Shown here piece after piece: positions 1-7,971 of a stretch of DNA of 64,000 nucleotides. Made by a program: the position numbers and the translations under genes. The stretch covers positions 1-64,000 of the forward strand of contig JACTMU010000112.1 in the NCBI GenBank assembly GCA_014584465.1. Reading direction: 5' to 3'. The notes beneath the pieces are model-generated. The model made no database searches. It was not told the origin of the DNA and worked only from the letters and a program-made list of their open reading frames with translations. Position 1 is the first letter of the stretch, and each line of letters opens with the position of its first letter. The DNA is from Pseudomonadota bacterium (GTDB taxonomy: Bacteria > Bdellovibrionota > Bdellovibrionia > Bdellovibrionales > JACTMU01).

Positions 1-399
1 ACCATGAAAGCGATCTTCGAGTTTTCGAGAAAATTCAAAGATCTGGTCAAGTTCGATGAGCCCCATGTAGTTGAGCCAACGAGACAAGTTCACACACAGG
101 GAAGCTGAGGTGCCAAGGCCACGAGCTAAGGGAAGATCACTGTAGACGGTCAGCTCTCCCGTCGTTGAAAAGGCATTGAAGCTGAGATGTTTTTCCACTT
201 CAGAGAGAAGCAATGAAAGCACCTCGACACAGCTTGTGCCAAAGAGCCCATCACTACGAATCACAAACTTCTCATCATTTTGACGGTAGCGAAACGTCAT
301 GGATCGAGAAAGCAGAGGAAAGACGAGAGCGGATCCTCCGCGAAGCACGGCATGTTCACCTGTTAAAATCCATTTTCCATAGGTGGTAGAGTTAAACAC
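1..399 (-). CDS. mvk: mevalonate kinase (GHMP family), N-terminal part
   Basis: This reverse-strand gene is cut by the left edge; 133 codons are visible. It would phosphorylate mevalonate, the first committed step toward isoprenoids. The N-terminus has the GHMP-kinase segment GKWILTGEHAVLRGG, and near residues 105-115 there is the ATP-binding glycine loop LARGLGTSAS. I start it at GTG (399) because a GGGAG lies 7-8 bases upstream and no in-frame ATG precedes the conserved GEHAV segment. It overlaps the end of the decarboxylase gene by 8 bases, so the two are probably cotranscribed. Phosphomevalonate kinase is a possible alternative, since both are GHMP kinases. Confidence 0.8.
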   Translation of the reverse strand, partial: MFNSTTYGKWILTGEHAVLRGGSALVFPLLSRSMTFRYRQNDEKFVIRSDGLFGTSCVEVLSLLLSEVEKHLSFNAFSTTGELTVYSDLPLARGLGTSASLCVNLSRWLNYMGLIELDQIFEFSRKLEDRFHG

Positions 400-1393
400 C
401 AAATTGCTCCCACCCCTCTGGCGGTTGTTGCAAACTGGAAGATCGAGAGTCTAGGACCATGAAACGATCACCCCAAAACTTTGCGATTTGATCGGCCATA
501 GAGGCTTGGTCCAAACGATAGAGAAGGTGAACGTTGGGGCCCGCATCCATTGTGACCAGTGGACCATCCCCGCAATGATCCCATCGGGCACGCAGATCAT
601 CCAAGACAGACAGAGAACGTGCGTTCAGATAACCAAATGGCTCCGGGGAGGTCTCAAAAAGGGCCATCATGTCCCAAAACTCAGCCCAGACGATGTTACG
701 AATTTCAGACCATCGATCTTCTCGCAGAAGATGCTCCTTAAGAAGGGATAAGCGGCGACGGGCCCGCTCGGGGCGATCGCGAAAGAGTTCGCTTTGAACC
801 ACTCGGCGATGGGCCTCTGATGAGGAGACCTTCTTCTGTTCAGAATCAACCACAATGACCTGATGAATGAGAGAGGTGTAACAAAAAGAGAGGGGTTGGA
901 CATCCTCTCCACTCCACTCGGCCCACGGCGAAAAAAAAGAGCGGATCGATGAACCAGACCCTTTTTGCGAAAGTTGAGCAAGTTTTGTGGTCTCTAAATG
1001 AAGTCCTCGAGATCTTTCGAGGTACTTTGCAAACGCTTGCGTGAGGGCAGCGAAACTTGAAGCAGAGCTTGCAAGACCGCATCCTTGAGGAAATCCATTG
1101 GATGAGCGAAGAAGAAACGATCCATGGACCTCAAAGGTTGATTTCAAAAATTGCAGATGGCCTAGAAAACGTTTTTGCCCCTGCTCAGAAAGGGTAAATC
1201 CTGGTTCAAGGGGCTCCCAGATGTCCATTGATTTGAGATCATCTCTCTCTTCAAGTTCCACAAAGCTTCTTAGATGATTCAGGGTGTAGGAGAGAGAAGG
1301 GTTGGCAGAAATATTTTGTGAAAGATCGCTCTTTCCCATGTACTTGATGAGCGCGATGTTGGATGGGGCGCTAGCTCTTACAATCAGCTCCAT
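392..1393 (-). CDS. mvaD: diphosphomevalonate decarboxylase
   Basis: The 333-residue protein converts diphosphomevalonate to isopentenyl diphosphate with ATP, in the cytoplasm. The N-terminus SNIALIKYMGKSD matches the family's IALIKYWGK segment with Met in place of Trp. The GHMP phosphate loop QGCGLASSASSFAAL lies near residues 105-118, and the C-terminal DAGPNVHLL supplies the family's catalytic aspartate. Length is normal for bacterial MvaD. It lies between mevalonate kinase (8-base overlap) and type 2 IPP isomerase (10-base overlap), so the three form one tight operon. A related phosphomevalonate decarboxylase cannot be excluded by motif alone. Confidence 0.88.
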   Translation of the reverse strand: MELIVRASAPSNIALIKYMGKSDLSQNISANPSLSYTLNHLRSFVELEERDDLKSMDIWEPLEPGFTLSEQGQKRFLGHLQFLKSTFEVHGSFLLRSSNGFPQGCGLASSASSFAALTQAFAKYLERSRGLHLETTKLAQLSQKGSGSSIRSFFSPWAEWSGEDVQPLSFCYTSLIHQVIVVDSEQKKVSSSEAHRRVVQSELFRDRPERARRRLSLLKEHLLREDRWSEIRNIVWAEFWDMMALFETSPEPFGYLNARSLSVLDDLRARWDHCGDGPLVTMDAGPNVHLLYRLDQASMADQIAKFWGDRFMVLDSRSSSLQQPPEGWEQFGV

Positions 1394-2436
1394 CGAAGAA
1401 GTTCTCGGCGTTTGAGGTCATTCAATGTTTTTGAACCTGTGCAAAAGAGCGCGATCTTAAGCTCCATTTCAATCAGAGACATCTTCTCTTCAACAAACCG
1501 AGCCCCTTTCATAGCCGCCTCAAGCATGGGCCTGGCAAAACCCACCATCTCCGCACCCATTGCAATGAGTTTTGCAGCATCAAGCCCACTGCGAACGCCC
1601 CCTGAGGCCCAGATCTTGAAATTGGGTTGAAGTTCCACAGCATTCTTTAGTGAATTCACGGTCGAGCAGCCCCAGTTTGCAAAGGTCTTTGCAGCATGGA
1701 AATTAAGGCTTCCCTGAGGAGACCTGAGTCCTTCAATTCGTCCCCAATGGGTGCCACCAAATCCACTTATATCCAGACCATATAGATCAACATCGCTCAG
1801 GCGCCTCATCGTATTTTTAGAAAACCCACAACCCACTTCTTTTAAAATCACAGGAACCGAGAGCTCCCGACATGCTCGCTTCAATGCTTCATGGCCACCA
1901 CGAAAAAAGGGTGTGCCCTCTTTTTGGAGGGCCTCTTGTAGAGGATTGGTGTGAACAAAGATACCCTTAGCGCCTAAAGCTTGGACAAGAGACTCTATTT
2001 TTTCAATGGGGGATTCAATCAATTGAGTGATGCCGATGTTTCCAAGCAACAGGACATGAGGAACCTTTTCTCGAATCTTCTGCCACTCGTTGGAAGAGGC
2101 GGGATCAAGGAGCTCTCTTCGTTGAGATCCAACTCCTAGGATCCAGTGATGTTGGGCGCTGGCTTGAGCAAGTCGCAGGTTGATCTCATAGGCTCCGGCA
2201 TGTCCCGCGGTCATTGAACTGACATAGAGAGGCATGACTTTTTCAGAGAGAAATTCTGTGGTGAGATCTGCTTCATCGAGGTTCATCTCGGGGAGCGCTT
2301 CATGTTCCAAATGCACTCGATCGAGACCACAGCCCTCGGTCACCTCAGACCAACTGTGAAAGGCTGCTTCAATGTGCTCCTCTTTTCTTCGATCAAAGTC
2401 GGCGACGCTCTCAGTCAACCTTCCCCCTTCATCCAT
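1384..2436 (-). CDS. fni: type 2 isopentenyl-diphosphate isomerase (FMN)
   Basis: This flavoprotein interconverts IPP and DMAPP. From the chosen start it has 350 residues, the family size. The N-terminal FDRRKEEHI is the usual RKxEHI opening. FMN/substrate segments follow in order: SMTAGHAG, GVGSQRREL, GNIGITQL, HTNPLQEALQ, LKEVGCGFSK, DISGFGGTHW and the C-terminal ASGGVRSGLDAAKLIAMGA. The frame stays open 28 codons further upstream, but ATG 2436 has GGGAG five bases before it and begins just ahead of the conserved part. It is the promoter-proximal gene of the mevalonate operon and is divergent from the barrel gene at 2586. Confidence 0.9.
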   Translation of the reverse strand: MDEGGRLTESVADFDRRKEEHIEAAFHSWSEVTEGCGLDRVHLEHEALPEMNLDEADLTTEFLSEKVMPLYVSSMTAGHAGAYEINLRLAQASAQHHWILGVGSQRRELLDPASSNEWQKIREKVPHVLLLGNIGITQLIESPIEKIESLVQALGAKGIFVHTNPLQEALQKEGTPFFRGGHEALKRACRELSVPVILKEVGCGFSKNTMRRLSDVDLYGLDISGFGGTHWGRIEGLRSPQGSLNFHAAKTFANWGCSTVNSLKNAVELQPNFKIWASGGVRSGLDAAKLIAMGAEMVGFARPMLEAAMKGARFVEEKMSLIEMELKIALFCTGSKTLNDLKRRELLRWS

Positions 2437-2585
2437 CGATTCTCCCGCAGTGCGAAGGTTTTCAGGCAAAGTGGGGATCAATGTTTGGTGCGCTTTTACC
2501 ACACTCAGGCCAAAATACAAAAAGGGATTCTTTATTGCGGGAGAGGCAGTGCCATGCTCTTCATAATGAGTTATATTTGCCAGTG

Positions 2586-3305
2586 ATGTCGATGTTGAAG
2601 TCCTCTTTAAGAGCCATCTTTTTGACTCTAGCCCTTTTTGCTTCCTGCTCTGGCCTTGGCTCAGAGCCCTATGATCCCTTTGCAGACTACTCCGATTTTG
2701 ATGAGGATACTTCTCAAGAACAGGGCTCCAGCGCCCCCGTGGGTGGCCGAAGGCTGAGCGTGGGTATTGTCAACGGAGTTCGAAACTACACGGACAGCTT
2801 AGAGAAGAGTTTCAAGTCGAGCTCAGTTCTTGGAGCCTCCATGACCCTCTTTTTTAGCTTGGGGGGTCTTCATTTGGCTCTTGAGGGCACCTATTTGATC
2901 GGAGAGTCCATATGGATCTTAAGATCGAGCACCGATGAGGAGGGGGGAGTTGCTTCAATTCAAGATGCGGGCGTGAATCTTAGGTACTATTTCATTACGG
3001 ACAATGTCTCAGTTGGAATATCCGATTTTGCCCCCTATGTGGTCTTAGGATATTCCCAAATCAGTCGTGAAATTAGGGGGTTATCGAGGCCAACAGGGCG
3101 TGACTCAAGTTCCGCCGGCAATGGTGGCTTCGGGCTTGAGATTCCCCTTATTGGGGGGCGCGCCTTTTTGGGTTTTCAGGGGGTCTACCAATTTGTGAAT
3201 TTTCCTAATGAAGACCAACCCGTAGCCGTAGGTCAAGGAGAGGGCCTGGCCCGACTGGACGGGAACACCTATCTGCTCACCCTCTCATTTGGTGCAAACT
3301 TTTGA
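2586..3305 (+). CDS. predicted outer-membrane beta-barrel protein, unknown role
   Basis: The product has about 239 residues and starts with a signal peptide (MSMLKSS then a hydrophobic run ending LFASCSG). The cysteine could be a lipobox residue, although LFASC is not a strong match. After an acidic linker (DPFADYSDFDEDTSQEQ) the rest alternates hydrophobic and polar residues with glycine turns and ends in LTLSFGANF, which resembles a barrel with a terminal aromatic. ATG 2586 and ATG 2592 are both possible; neither has a strong SD. The family is not recognised. It is divergent from the mevalonate operon. Confidence 0.65.
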   Translation: MSMLKSSLRAIFLTLALFASCSGLGSEPYDPFADYSDFDEDTSQEQGSSAPVGGRRLSVGIVNGVRNYTDSLEKSFKSSSVLGASMTLFFSLGGLHLALEGTYLIGESIWILRSSTDEEGGVASIQDAGVNLRYYFITDNVSVGISDFAPYVVLGYSQISREIRGLSRPTGRDSSSAGNGGFGLEIPLIGGRAFLGFQGVYQFVNFPNEDQPVAVGQGEGLARLDGNTYLLTLSFGANF

Positions 3306-3326
3306 TTCAGAGCCCAGGTTTTGAGG

Positions 3327-3355
3327 TTGCCAAGATTCGTTGCAGTGCCTATATT
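3327..3355 (+). promoter_or_regulatory. sigma-70-type promoter, probably for tRNA-Gly
   Basis: TTGCCA (3327-3332), a 17-base spacer and TATATT (3350-3355) give a near-consensus promoter. Transcription would begin near 3362, about 12 bases before a foldback element. Removing the element and one copy of its target repeat puts the start about 14 bases upstream of the tRNA, a typical tRNA arrangement. Inferred from sequence only. Confidence 0.55.
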
Positions 3356-3374
3356 TCGACAAATGCAGTACTTA

Positions 3375-3536
3375 GTGGCTGGTGCGAAACCTGCTTTCGA
3401 GTGAATTTGCATAAGTTTTTCTTATACCGAGACGGGCCGACGAAGGGCTAGCCAGAGGCGCTAACTCGAGGAGGCTCAACGAAGGTATAAGGAAAACTTA
3501 TGCAAATTCACCGAAATGAGGTTTCGCGCCAGCCAC
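3375..3536 (+). mobile_element. foldback element, arm type B (copy 1)
   Basis: The 162-bp element has inverted ends GTGGCTGGTGCGAAACC / GGTTTCGCGCCAGCCAC, followed inward by complementary arms (CATAAGTTTTTCTTATACC against GGTATAAGGAAAACTTATG). The apex carries the shared core, which begins CGACGAAGG, contains GGCTAGCC and CTCGAG, and ends GGAGGCTC. The hexamer TACTTA is repeated exactly at both ends (3369-3374 and 3537-3542), as expected for a target-site duplication. It carries no coding sequence. The right target repeat ends one base before tRNA-Gly. Confidence 0.85.
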
Positions 3537-3543
3537 TACTTAT

Positions 3544-3616
3544 GCGGCAGTAGCTCAGTTGGTAGAGCACTAGCTTCCCAAGCTGGGGGTCGCGAGTTCG
3601 AGTCTCGTCTGCCGCT
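3544..3616 (+). tRNA. tRNA-Gly (anticodon CCC)
   Basis: A 73-base cloverleaf. The acceptor stem is GCGGCAG/CTGCCGC with discriminator T; the D arm is GCTC..GAGC; the anticodon stem is CTAGC/GCTGG with loop TTCCCAA, giving anticodon CCC (reads GGG); the T arm is GCGAG-TTCGAGT-CTCGT. CCA is not encoded. The gene lies directly behind a foldback element and its TACTTA target repeat, 33 bases before the norC-like gene. Confidence 0.95.
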
Positions 3617-3647
3617 TTCTCTTTTAGGAGGTTAAATCCAACCATCG

Positions 3648-4088
3648 ATGAAGCAATGCCCGCCGACTCTTCGCAAATTGATGATGGTTGTGCTGTTGGG
3701 ATGTTTTTCCCTACAGACTTGGTTGATCTATTCAGATGAGACAGGTTACGAACACCCACCTCTTTCACATTCGGCCTCGCGAGGGCGCACACTCTGGGCA
3801 AAAAATAACTGTCAAAGTTGTCACCAGCTCTATGGGTTTGGTGGATTTCTCGGACCTGATCTCACCAATCGTGCCTCTTATCTGCCACAAGAGGCCTTTG
3901 AGGCCATTGTGAAATTTGGTCCCCGTCAAATGCCATCCTTCTCTTTTTCTCAAGAGCAATTCAATGATCTCTACGCTTTTTTGAAGGAGATGGATCAAAC
4001 AGGGCGTGGGCAACCTCGTGTCTCCTATTACAATCCGCCCGGGGATCGCAGTTTTCGGTTTGAATACTTGCCGTGGTTCACCTACTGA
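3648..4088 (+). CDS. NorC-like membrane-anchored cytochrome c
   Basis: The 146-residue protein has one N-terminal membrane helix (about residues 11-28) and one heme-c site, CQSCH, in the context LWAKNNCQSCHQLYGFGG. This closely resembles NorC, the cytochrome subunit of cytochrome-c-dependent NO reductase (VWENNNCIGCHSLLG). A methionine in QMPSF, the expected heme ligand, lies near residue 100. It would pass electrons to the NorB-like protein encoded next. The SD AGGAGG is about 16 bases upstream of the ATG, unusually far, but no other in-frame start exists between them. Confidence 0.82.
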   Translation: MKQCPPTLRKLMMVVLLGCFSLQTWLIYSDETGYEHPPLSHSASRGRTLWAKNNCQSCHQLYGFGGFLGPDLTNRASYLPQEAFEAIVKFGPRQMPSFSFSQEQFNDLYAFLKEMDQTGRGQPRVSYYNPPGDRSFRFEYLPWFTY

Positions 4089-4099
4089 ATCAAGGAGGA

Positions 4100-5548
4100 A
4101 TGATGAAAAGAGAGACCGCAGGGGTGGGACCTTCTTCAGACAAGACCTTGGATAAGACGACGGACGAGTGCAAACTTGCCAAAAAACCTGCCACCATGGC
4201 GAGCTGTGCGCTCCTTTCACTGGTCATTTCGATTGTGGCGGGCATGCTGGGTGCTCTATATTATGTGCCGTCGTTTTTTCCATTTCTCAAAGAGCGAGGG
4301 ATTCAATTTCAGACTCTCAGACCTTTACACACTCTCTTTGCCGCCGGATGGATCTATGTATCAGGTGCAAGCATGGTCTACTTCTTTCTCATTCGGTCTG
4401 GGAGGTTTCAGCGACTTCAAGGCAATCTCTATCGAGTGCAGATGGTTCTGTGGGGAGTTGCGGCTCTTGGTGGGTTGATCTCCCTTTCACTGGGAATTTT
4501 TTCTGGGCGTGAGTATTTAGAATTTCCCCCCATCTTCTCTCTCTTTATTTTAGGAGGTTGGTTCATCTTTGCGTGGAATTTCTTCTCTCAAATCAAGGGG
4601 GGATTTTGGGGGCAGCCAGTCTACATCTATATGTGGAGTGCCAGCATCATCTTCTTCACCTACACTTTTTTTGAGACCCACAGTTGGCTTCTCCCATGGA
4701 TTTGGGAGCGTCCCTTGGTGGACCTTCAGATCCAATGGAAATCGGCTGGACTTATGGTGGGGTCCTTCAATCTTCTTGTCTATGGAACTATAGCCTATTT
4801 GGGTGAAGAGATTTCTCAGGATCGAAAGAGCGCACACTCTTTTTGGGTCTTTGCACTTTTTTGGTTGGGACTTTTGAACTCTCTCACGAACTACACCCAC
4901 CATACCTATCACATCCCTCAAAGAGAGATCGTGAAGTGGATTGGATTTAGTATCAGCATGACAGAAAGTATCATCTTGATCAAAGTCATCTCGGACTTGA
5001 TTGCGATGATGCGTGCTCAAAGGAAAGATGCTGGTGAGTTGAGCACCACGATGTTTCTCATGCGCTCGGCCAAGTGGTGGACGGCGGGCAATTTGGCACT
5101 TGCAATCATTATATCGATTCCCCCCATAAACACTCTGATTCACGGCACTCATGTCGTATTTGCCCATGCAATGGGTTCAATGATTGGGATTGATACTATG
5201 GCTCTTTTTGCAGGACTTTCGTATATGTTGGTTCAGTGGTTTCCAAGGAGAGTTGAAAAGAGAGCCACAGTTCCAATGTTGTGGGTAGCTCAGTGGAGCC
5301 TTGTGGGATTGGTGGGGGTCATGACTTTTTTTGGAACCTTTACCGGGGTGACTCGTTACCTTGAACAGGGTTTGCCCGAGGGAGTCTCAAACGTGGTGCC
5401 CTACCTCTTTGCTCTTTGTGCGTTGGGGTTGGCCCTCTCCCTTTTGGGTGTGGCCACCCATTGGATCATTGAGATGTGGCCCATTGTTCGTGGCGAAGCA
5501 GAGACTCAGACGGTCCTTAAGAAGCTCCCTTCCCCCGTTGAGAATTGA
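4100..5548 (+). CDS. NorB-like heme-copper oxidase superfamily subunit with altered ligand positions
   Basis: This integral membrane protein has about 482 residues and roughly 12 helices. It resembles NO reductase NorB and cbb3 oxidase subunit I: a helix II histidine in LRPLHTLFAAGW, a metal-site pair in TNYTHHTYHIP, and a conserved HGTHVVFAHAMGSMIG segment. Two usual ligands appear absent when aligned from memory. The first non-heme-metal histidine, about 50 residues before the HH pair, is Gly/Ala in KSAGLMVGSF, and the second histidine of the HxH heme pair is Met in HAM. It follows the NorC-like gene and is probably its catalytic partner. AGGAGG sits just before two tandem ATG codons (4100, 4103), the second better spaced. 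Activity (NO reduction, oxidase or other) cannot be decided here. Confidence 0.8.
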   Translation: MMKRETAGVGPSSDKTLDKTTDECKLAKKPATMASCALLSLVISIVAGMLGALYYVPSFFPFLKERGIQFQTLRPLHTLFAAGWIYVSGASMVYFFLIRSGRFQRLQGNLYRVQMVLWGVAALGGLISLSLGIFSGREYLEFPPIFSLFILGGWFIFAWNFFSQIKGGFWGQPVYIYMWSASIIFFTYTFFETHSWLLPWIWERPLVDLQIQWKSAGLMVGSFNLLVYGTIAYLGEEISQDRKSAHSFWVFALFWLGLLNSLTNYTHHTYHIPQREIVKWIGFSISMTESIILIKVISDLIAMMRAQRKDAGELSTTMFLMRSAKWWTAGNLALAIIISIPPINTLIHGTHVVFAHAMGSMIGIDTMALFAGLSYMLVQWFPRRVEKRATVPMLWVAQWSLVGLVGVMTFFGTFTGVTRYLEQGLPEGVSNVVPYLFALCALGLALSLLGVATHWIIEMWPIVRGEAETQTVLKKLPSPVEN

Positions 5549-6166
5549 GGGACCTTTGATCCGCTGAAGTGAGGTCATGGTGGCTGCAGGAAATCCACAA
5601 GGGTGAATGCCATGAAAGGCGAGAGGATCCTCTTCAATGTTGATCGACATTCCATGAAATGTGATCCACCGTTTGAAACCTATGCCAATTGAGGCAATTT
5701 TGTGAGACCCCACCCACACGCCGGTCACATTGAGATCGGATGGAGACTCCAGTGGCTGCATTGAGGCCTGAATGTCCCAAATCTCCCAGAGCGTTTGAAT
5801 TAACGATGATTGTAAGAATCTCAAGTAACCTTTGACATCGATCGATGTGGTGGCACCAGCGGAGGCAAAGCGTGGATCGCACTTTCTCTTTTTGAGATTC
5901 AAGAGAGGGTAGACCATCAACTGATGGGGGCCATGATAGGTCGCGCGTCCTCCACGATTCACGTGAACGACCTCTCCATTCCATCCCCAAACATCACTTG
6001 GACGAAAGTCTCGACCCACCGTCACCACAGGCAGATGGGTGCAGACCACCAACTTTTCAGAAATCGAATCTGAGGAGATGGCCTCGACCCATTTTTCTTG
6101 CTGTGCGAGCCACTCATTGTAGCCAATGAGACCAAGGTCGATGCACTCAATCTCGTGACTATTCAT
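5387..6166 (-). CDS. lipB: lipoyl(octanoyl) transferase
   Basis: LipB moves octanoate from acyl-carrier protein to lipoyl domains. Family motifs are clear: RGGRATYHGPHQLMVYPLL, GVWVGSHKIASIGI with the catalytic lysine, and HPCGFPAATMTSL with the catalytic cysteine. Several in-frame ATGs exist up to 6235. I chose 6166 because it begins just before the domain (MNSHEIECIDLG) and overlaps the lipA stop by 8 bases; the extra upstream codons lie inside a 24-bp direct repeat (6168 and 6192) shared with the lipA 3' end. The C-terminus runs about 36 residues past the usual end and overlaps the 3' end of the opposite NorB-like gene by 162 bp. Confidence 0.88.
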   Translation of the reverse strand: MNSHEIECIDLGLIGYNEWLAQQEKWVEAISSDSISEKLVVCTHLPVVTVGRDFRPSDVWGWNGEVVHVNRGGRATYHGPHQLMVYPLLNLKKRKCDPRFASAGATTSIDVKGYLRFLQSSLIQTLWEIWDIQASMQPLESPSDLNVTGVWVGSHKIASIGIGFKRWITFHGMSINIEEDPLAFHGIHPCGFPAATMTSLQRIKGPSILNGGRELLKDRLSLCFATNNGPHLNDPMGGHTQKGEGQPQRTKSKEVGHHV

Positions 6167-7133
6167 GTGAGCACTCATTTGCATAGCCACTTGAGCACTC
6201 ATTTGAATATTCATGATGAGTCGCTGAGTACTCACTGAGATTCTTCTCAGTGAGTTCCCTCGACTTTAGTCTTACGAAATGTTCTCCAGCTCGATAGGAA
6301 CTTCGAACCATGGGACCACTTGCCACATATCGAAACCCCATCGACTCTCCAATTTTTTCCCACTCTTTAAACTTCTCGGGCGAGACAAACTCCACCACAG
6401 GAAGTTGTTTTGAGCTTGGCTGAAGATACTGGCCCAAAGTCAAGAGGTCACAACCAACGGATCGCAAATCCTTCAAACTTTGGATCACCTCATTTTCTGT
6501 TTCGCCCAAACCGAGCATCAATGAAGATTTGGTCAAATGTGAACCTGAAATGGATTTTGCCATCTCCAAAACACGCAGAGATTGACGATAGGTTGCTCGG
6601 CGATCGCGCACACGTGGGGTTAATCTCTCTACGGTTTCTAAGTTATGGCCGAAGACATGGGGGCGTGCTTGAATCACCAACTCAATTTGCTCCAACATCC
6701 CAGAGAAATCAGGAGTGAGAACTTCGACAAAGAGCTTTGGCAAACTTGAGCGCAACACCCTTATGGTTTCAGCAAAATGGGAGGCCCCCTGATCCAGGAG
6801 ATCATCTCGGTCCACACTCGTAAGCACCACGTAATCAAGTTTCATATGAGTTACGGCGTAGAGAACCTTCTCGGGCTCTTTCGCGTCGAGAACTCCACCT
6901 GGATGCCCAGATTTGACATGGCAAAACCGACACCCTCGGGTGCAGGTTTCACCCATGAGCATGAAGGTTGCAGTGCCTCCATTCCAACATTGACCTAAGT
7001 TTGGGCACTGGGCCTCTTGGCAGACTGTGGAGAGTTTGAGATCCTTCACAATCTCTTTGATGCGCAGGTAGTTCTCCCCGCTGGGGAGCTCCATTCGGAT
7101 CCAATTCGGTTTTCGTTGTTTTGGTTTGGTCAT
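6159..7133 (-). CDS. lipA: lipoyl synthase (radical SAM)
   Basis: LipA inserts sulfur into octanoyl groups to make lipoyl cofactor. The auxiliary cluster motif is CQEAQCPNLGQC, the radical-SAM motif CTRGCRFC, and the C-terminal GPMVRSSYRAGE contains the RSSY motif that binds the auxiliary cluster. The product has 324 residues. ATG 7133 has AAAGG about 7 bases upstream; an ATG at 7154 is also open but poorly placed. The last residues (YSNECSSGYANECSHE) come from a 24-bp direct repeat and lie outside the domain. It is followed directly by lipB, giving a complete lipoate assembly pair. Confidence 0.93.
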   Translation of the reverse strand: MTKPKQRKPNWIRMELPSGENYLRIKEIVKDLKLSTVCQEAQCPNLGQCWNGGTATFMLMGETCTRGCRFCHVKSGHPGGVLDAKEPEKVLYAVTHMKLDYVVLTSVDRDDLLDQGASHFAETIRVLRSSLPKLFVEVLTPDFSGMLEQIELVIQARPHVFGHNLETVERLTPRVRDRRATYRQSLRVLEMAKSISGSHLTKSSLMLGLGETENEVIQSLKDLRSVGCDLLTLGQYLQPSSKQLPVVEFVSPEKFKEWEKIGESMGFRYVASGPMVRSSYRAGEHFVRLKSRELTEKNLSEYSATHHEYSNECSSGYANECSHE

Positions 7134-7194
7134 AGCGAGCCTTTCATGCACCATCTACAATGAACTTGAAAGGCCCGTCAAATATTTCGTCAGA

Positions 7195-7971
7195 CTACTT
7201 GGTCAGATGACGATCGATGACCTCTTTAAAAGCTTCAAATGGGTATGCACCCTTTAATGAGACTCCGTTGACCAAATAACCTGGAGTTCCAGACATGCCG
7301 AACTTCTTGGCCTCTTCCATGTCGGCTTTGACCGTAGCTTTGACATCTTCAGAATCGATATCTTTAGAGAGCTTTCCCATATCTACGCCAAGTTTTTTAG
7401 CCACACTCTTCATGAACTCTTCACCTTGGCTTTTGAAATCCTGTTGGTTTTCAAAAACCTCATCATGCCATTTGTAAGCCTTTTCACCACTCTGCTTTGC
7501 AATTGCCTCAAAATATCTCGCAGCTGGTTCGGCCTTGGGGTGAAAATCAAGTGGTAGATGTTTAAAGATAATTCGGACTTTATCCCCATACTCTTCCATG
7601 ACCTTCTTCATTGTGCTGTGTCCGCGAGCGCAGTAGGGACATTCAAAATCAGAGTACTCAACGATGGTCACAGGGGCGCTCTTATTGCCAAGAATGGCAC
7701 GCGAGTCTGAGATAACTGGAGTTTTGGGATTCTTAAATTCGGCCTCCATCTCCTGCTTTTCATCATCCTCAGCCTTCTTGCGTGCTCGGGACTGCGCTTC
7801 ACGGGCCGCCTTATTCACAACATCCAAAAATTGGTCCGGATTTTTCTCAATGACCTCAAAAAGGATGTCGGGATTTTCAGATAGAGTTTTTTTGAGCTGG
7901 CCTGCATTTGGAGCACATCCAAAAAGAGCCAAGAAGAACAAACCATAAATGTACACTACAAATTTTCGCAC
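7195..7971 (-). CDS. DsbA-family thioredoxin-fold lipoprotein
   Basis: The 258-residue protein starts with a lipoprotein signal (VYIYGLFFLALFGC; LFGC is the lipobox). A charged helical stretch follows (residues about 25-90), then a DsbA-type thioredoxin fold with active site CPYC in YSDFECPYCARGH and the cis-proline segment MSGTPGYLVNG. It probably oxidises or isomerises disulfides in the periplasm while anchored to a membrane. I place the start at GTG 7971 because GAGGAGGT lies four bases upstream and the codons before it give no signal peptide. Close to DsbA/DsbG/BdbD-like reductases; the exact subgroup is unresolved. Confidence 0.85.
   Translation of the reverse strand: MRKFVVYIYGLFFLALFGCAPNAGQLKKTLSENPDILFEVIEKNPDQFLDVVNKAAREAQSRARKKAEDDEKQEMEAEFKNPKTPVISDSRAILGNKSAPVTIVEYSDFECPYCARGHSTMKKVMEEYGDKVRIIFKHLPLDFHPKAEPAARYFEAIAKQSGEKAYKWHDEVFENQQDFKSQGEEFMKSVAKKLGVDMGKLSKDIDSEDVKATVKADMEEAKKFGMSGTPGYLVNGVSLKGAYPFEAFKEVIDRHLTK

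Noticed and set aside
3508-3801. A 97-codon reverse frame covering the tRNA
   Set aside because: It runs through the tRNA and foldback element and opposes norC; such frames over tRNA genes are common false genes.
4550-5167. A 205-codon open frame opposite the NorB-like gene
   Set aside because: It is the antisense shadow of a clear membrane-protein gene, with no SD and no recognisable family.
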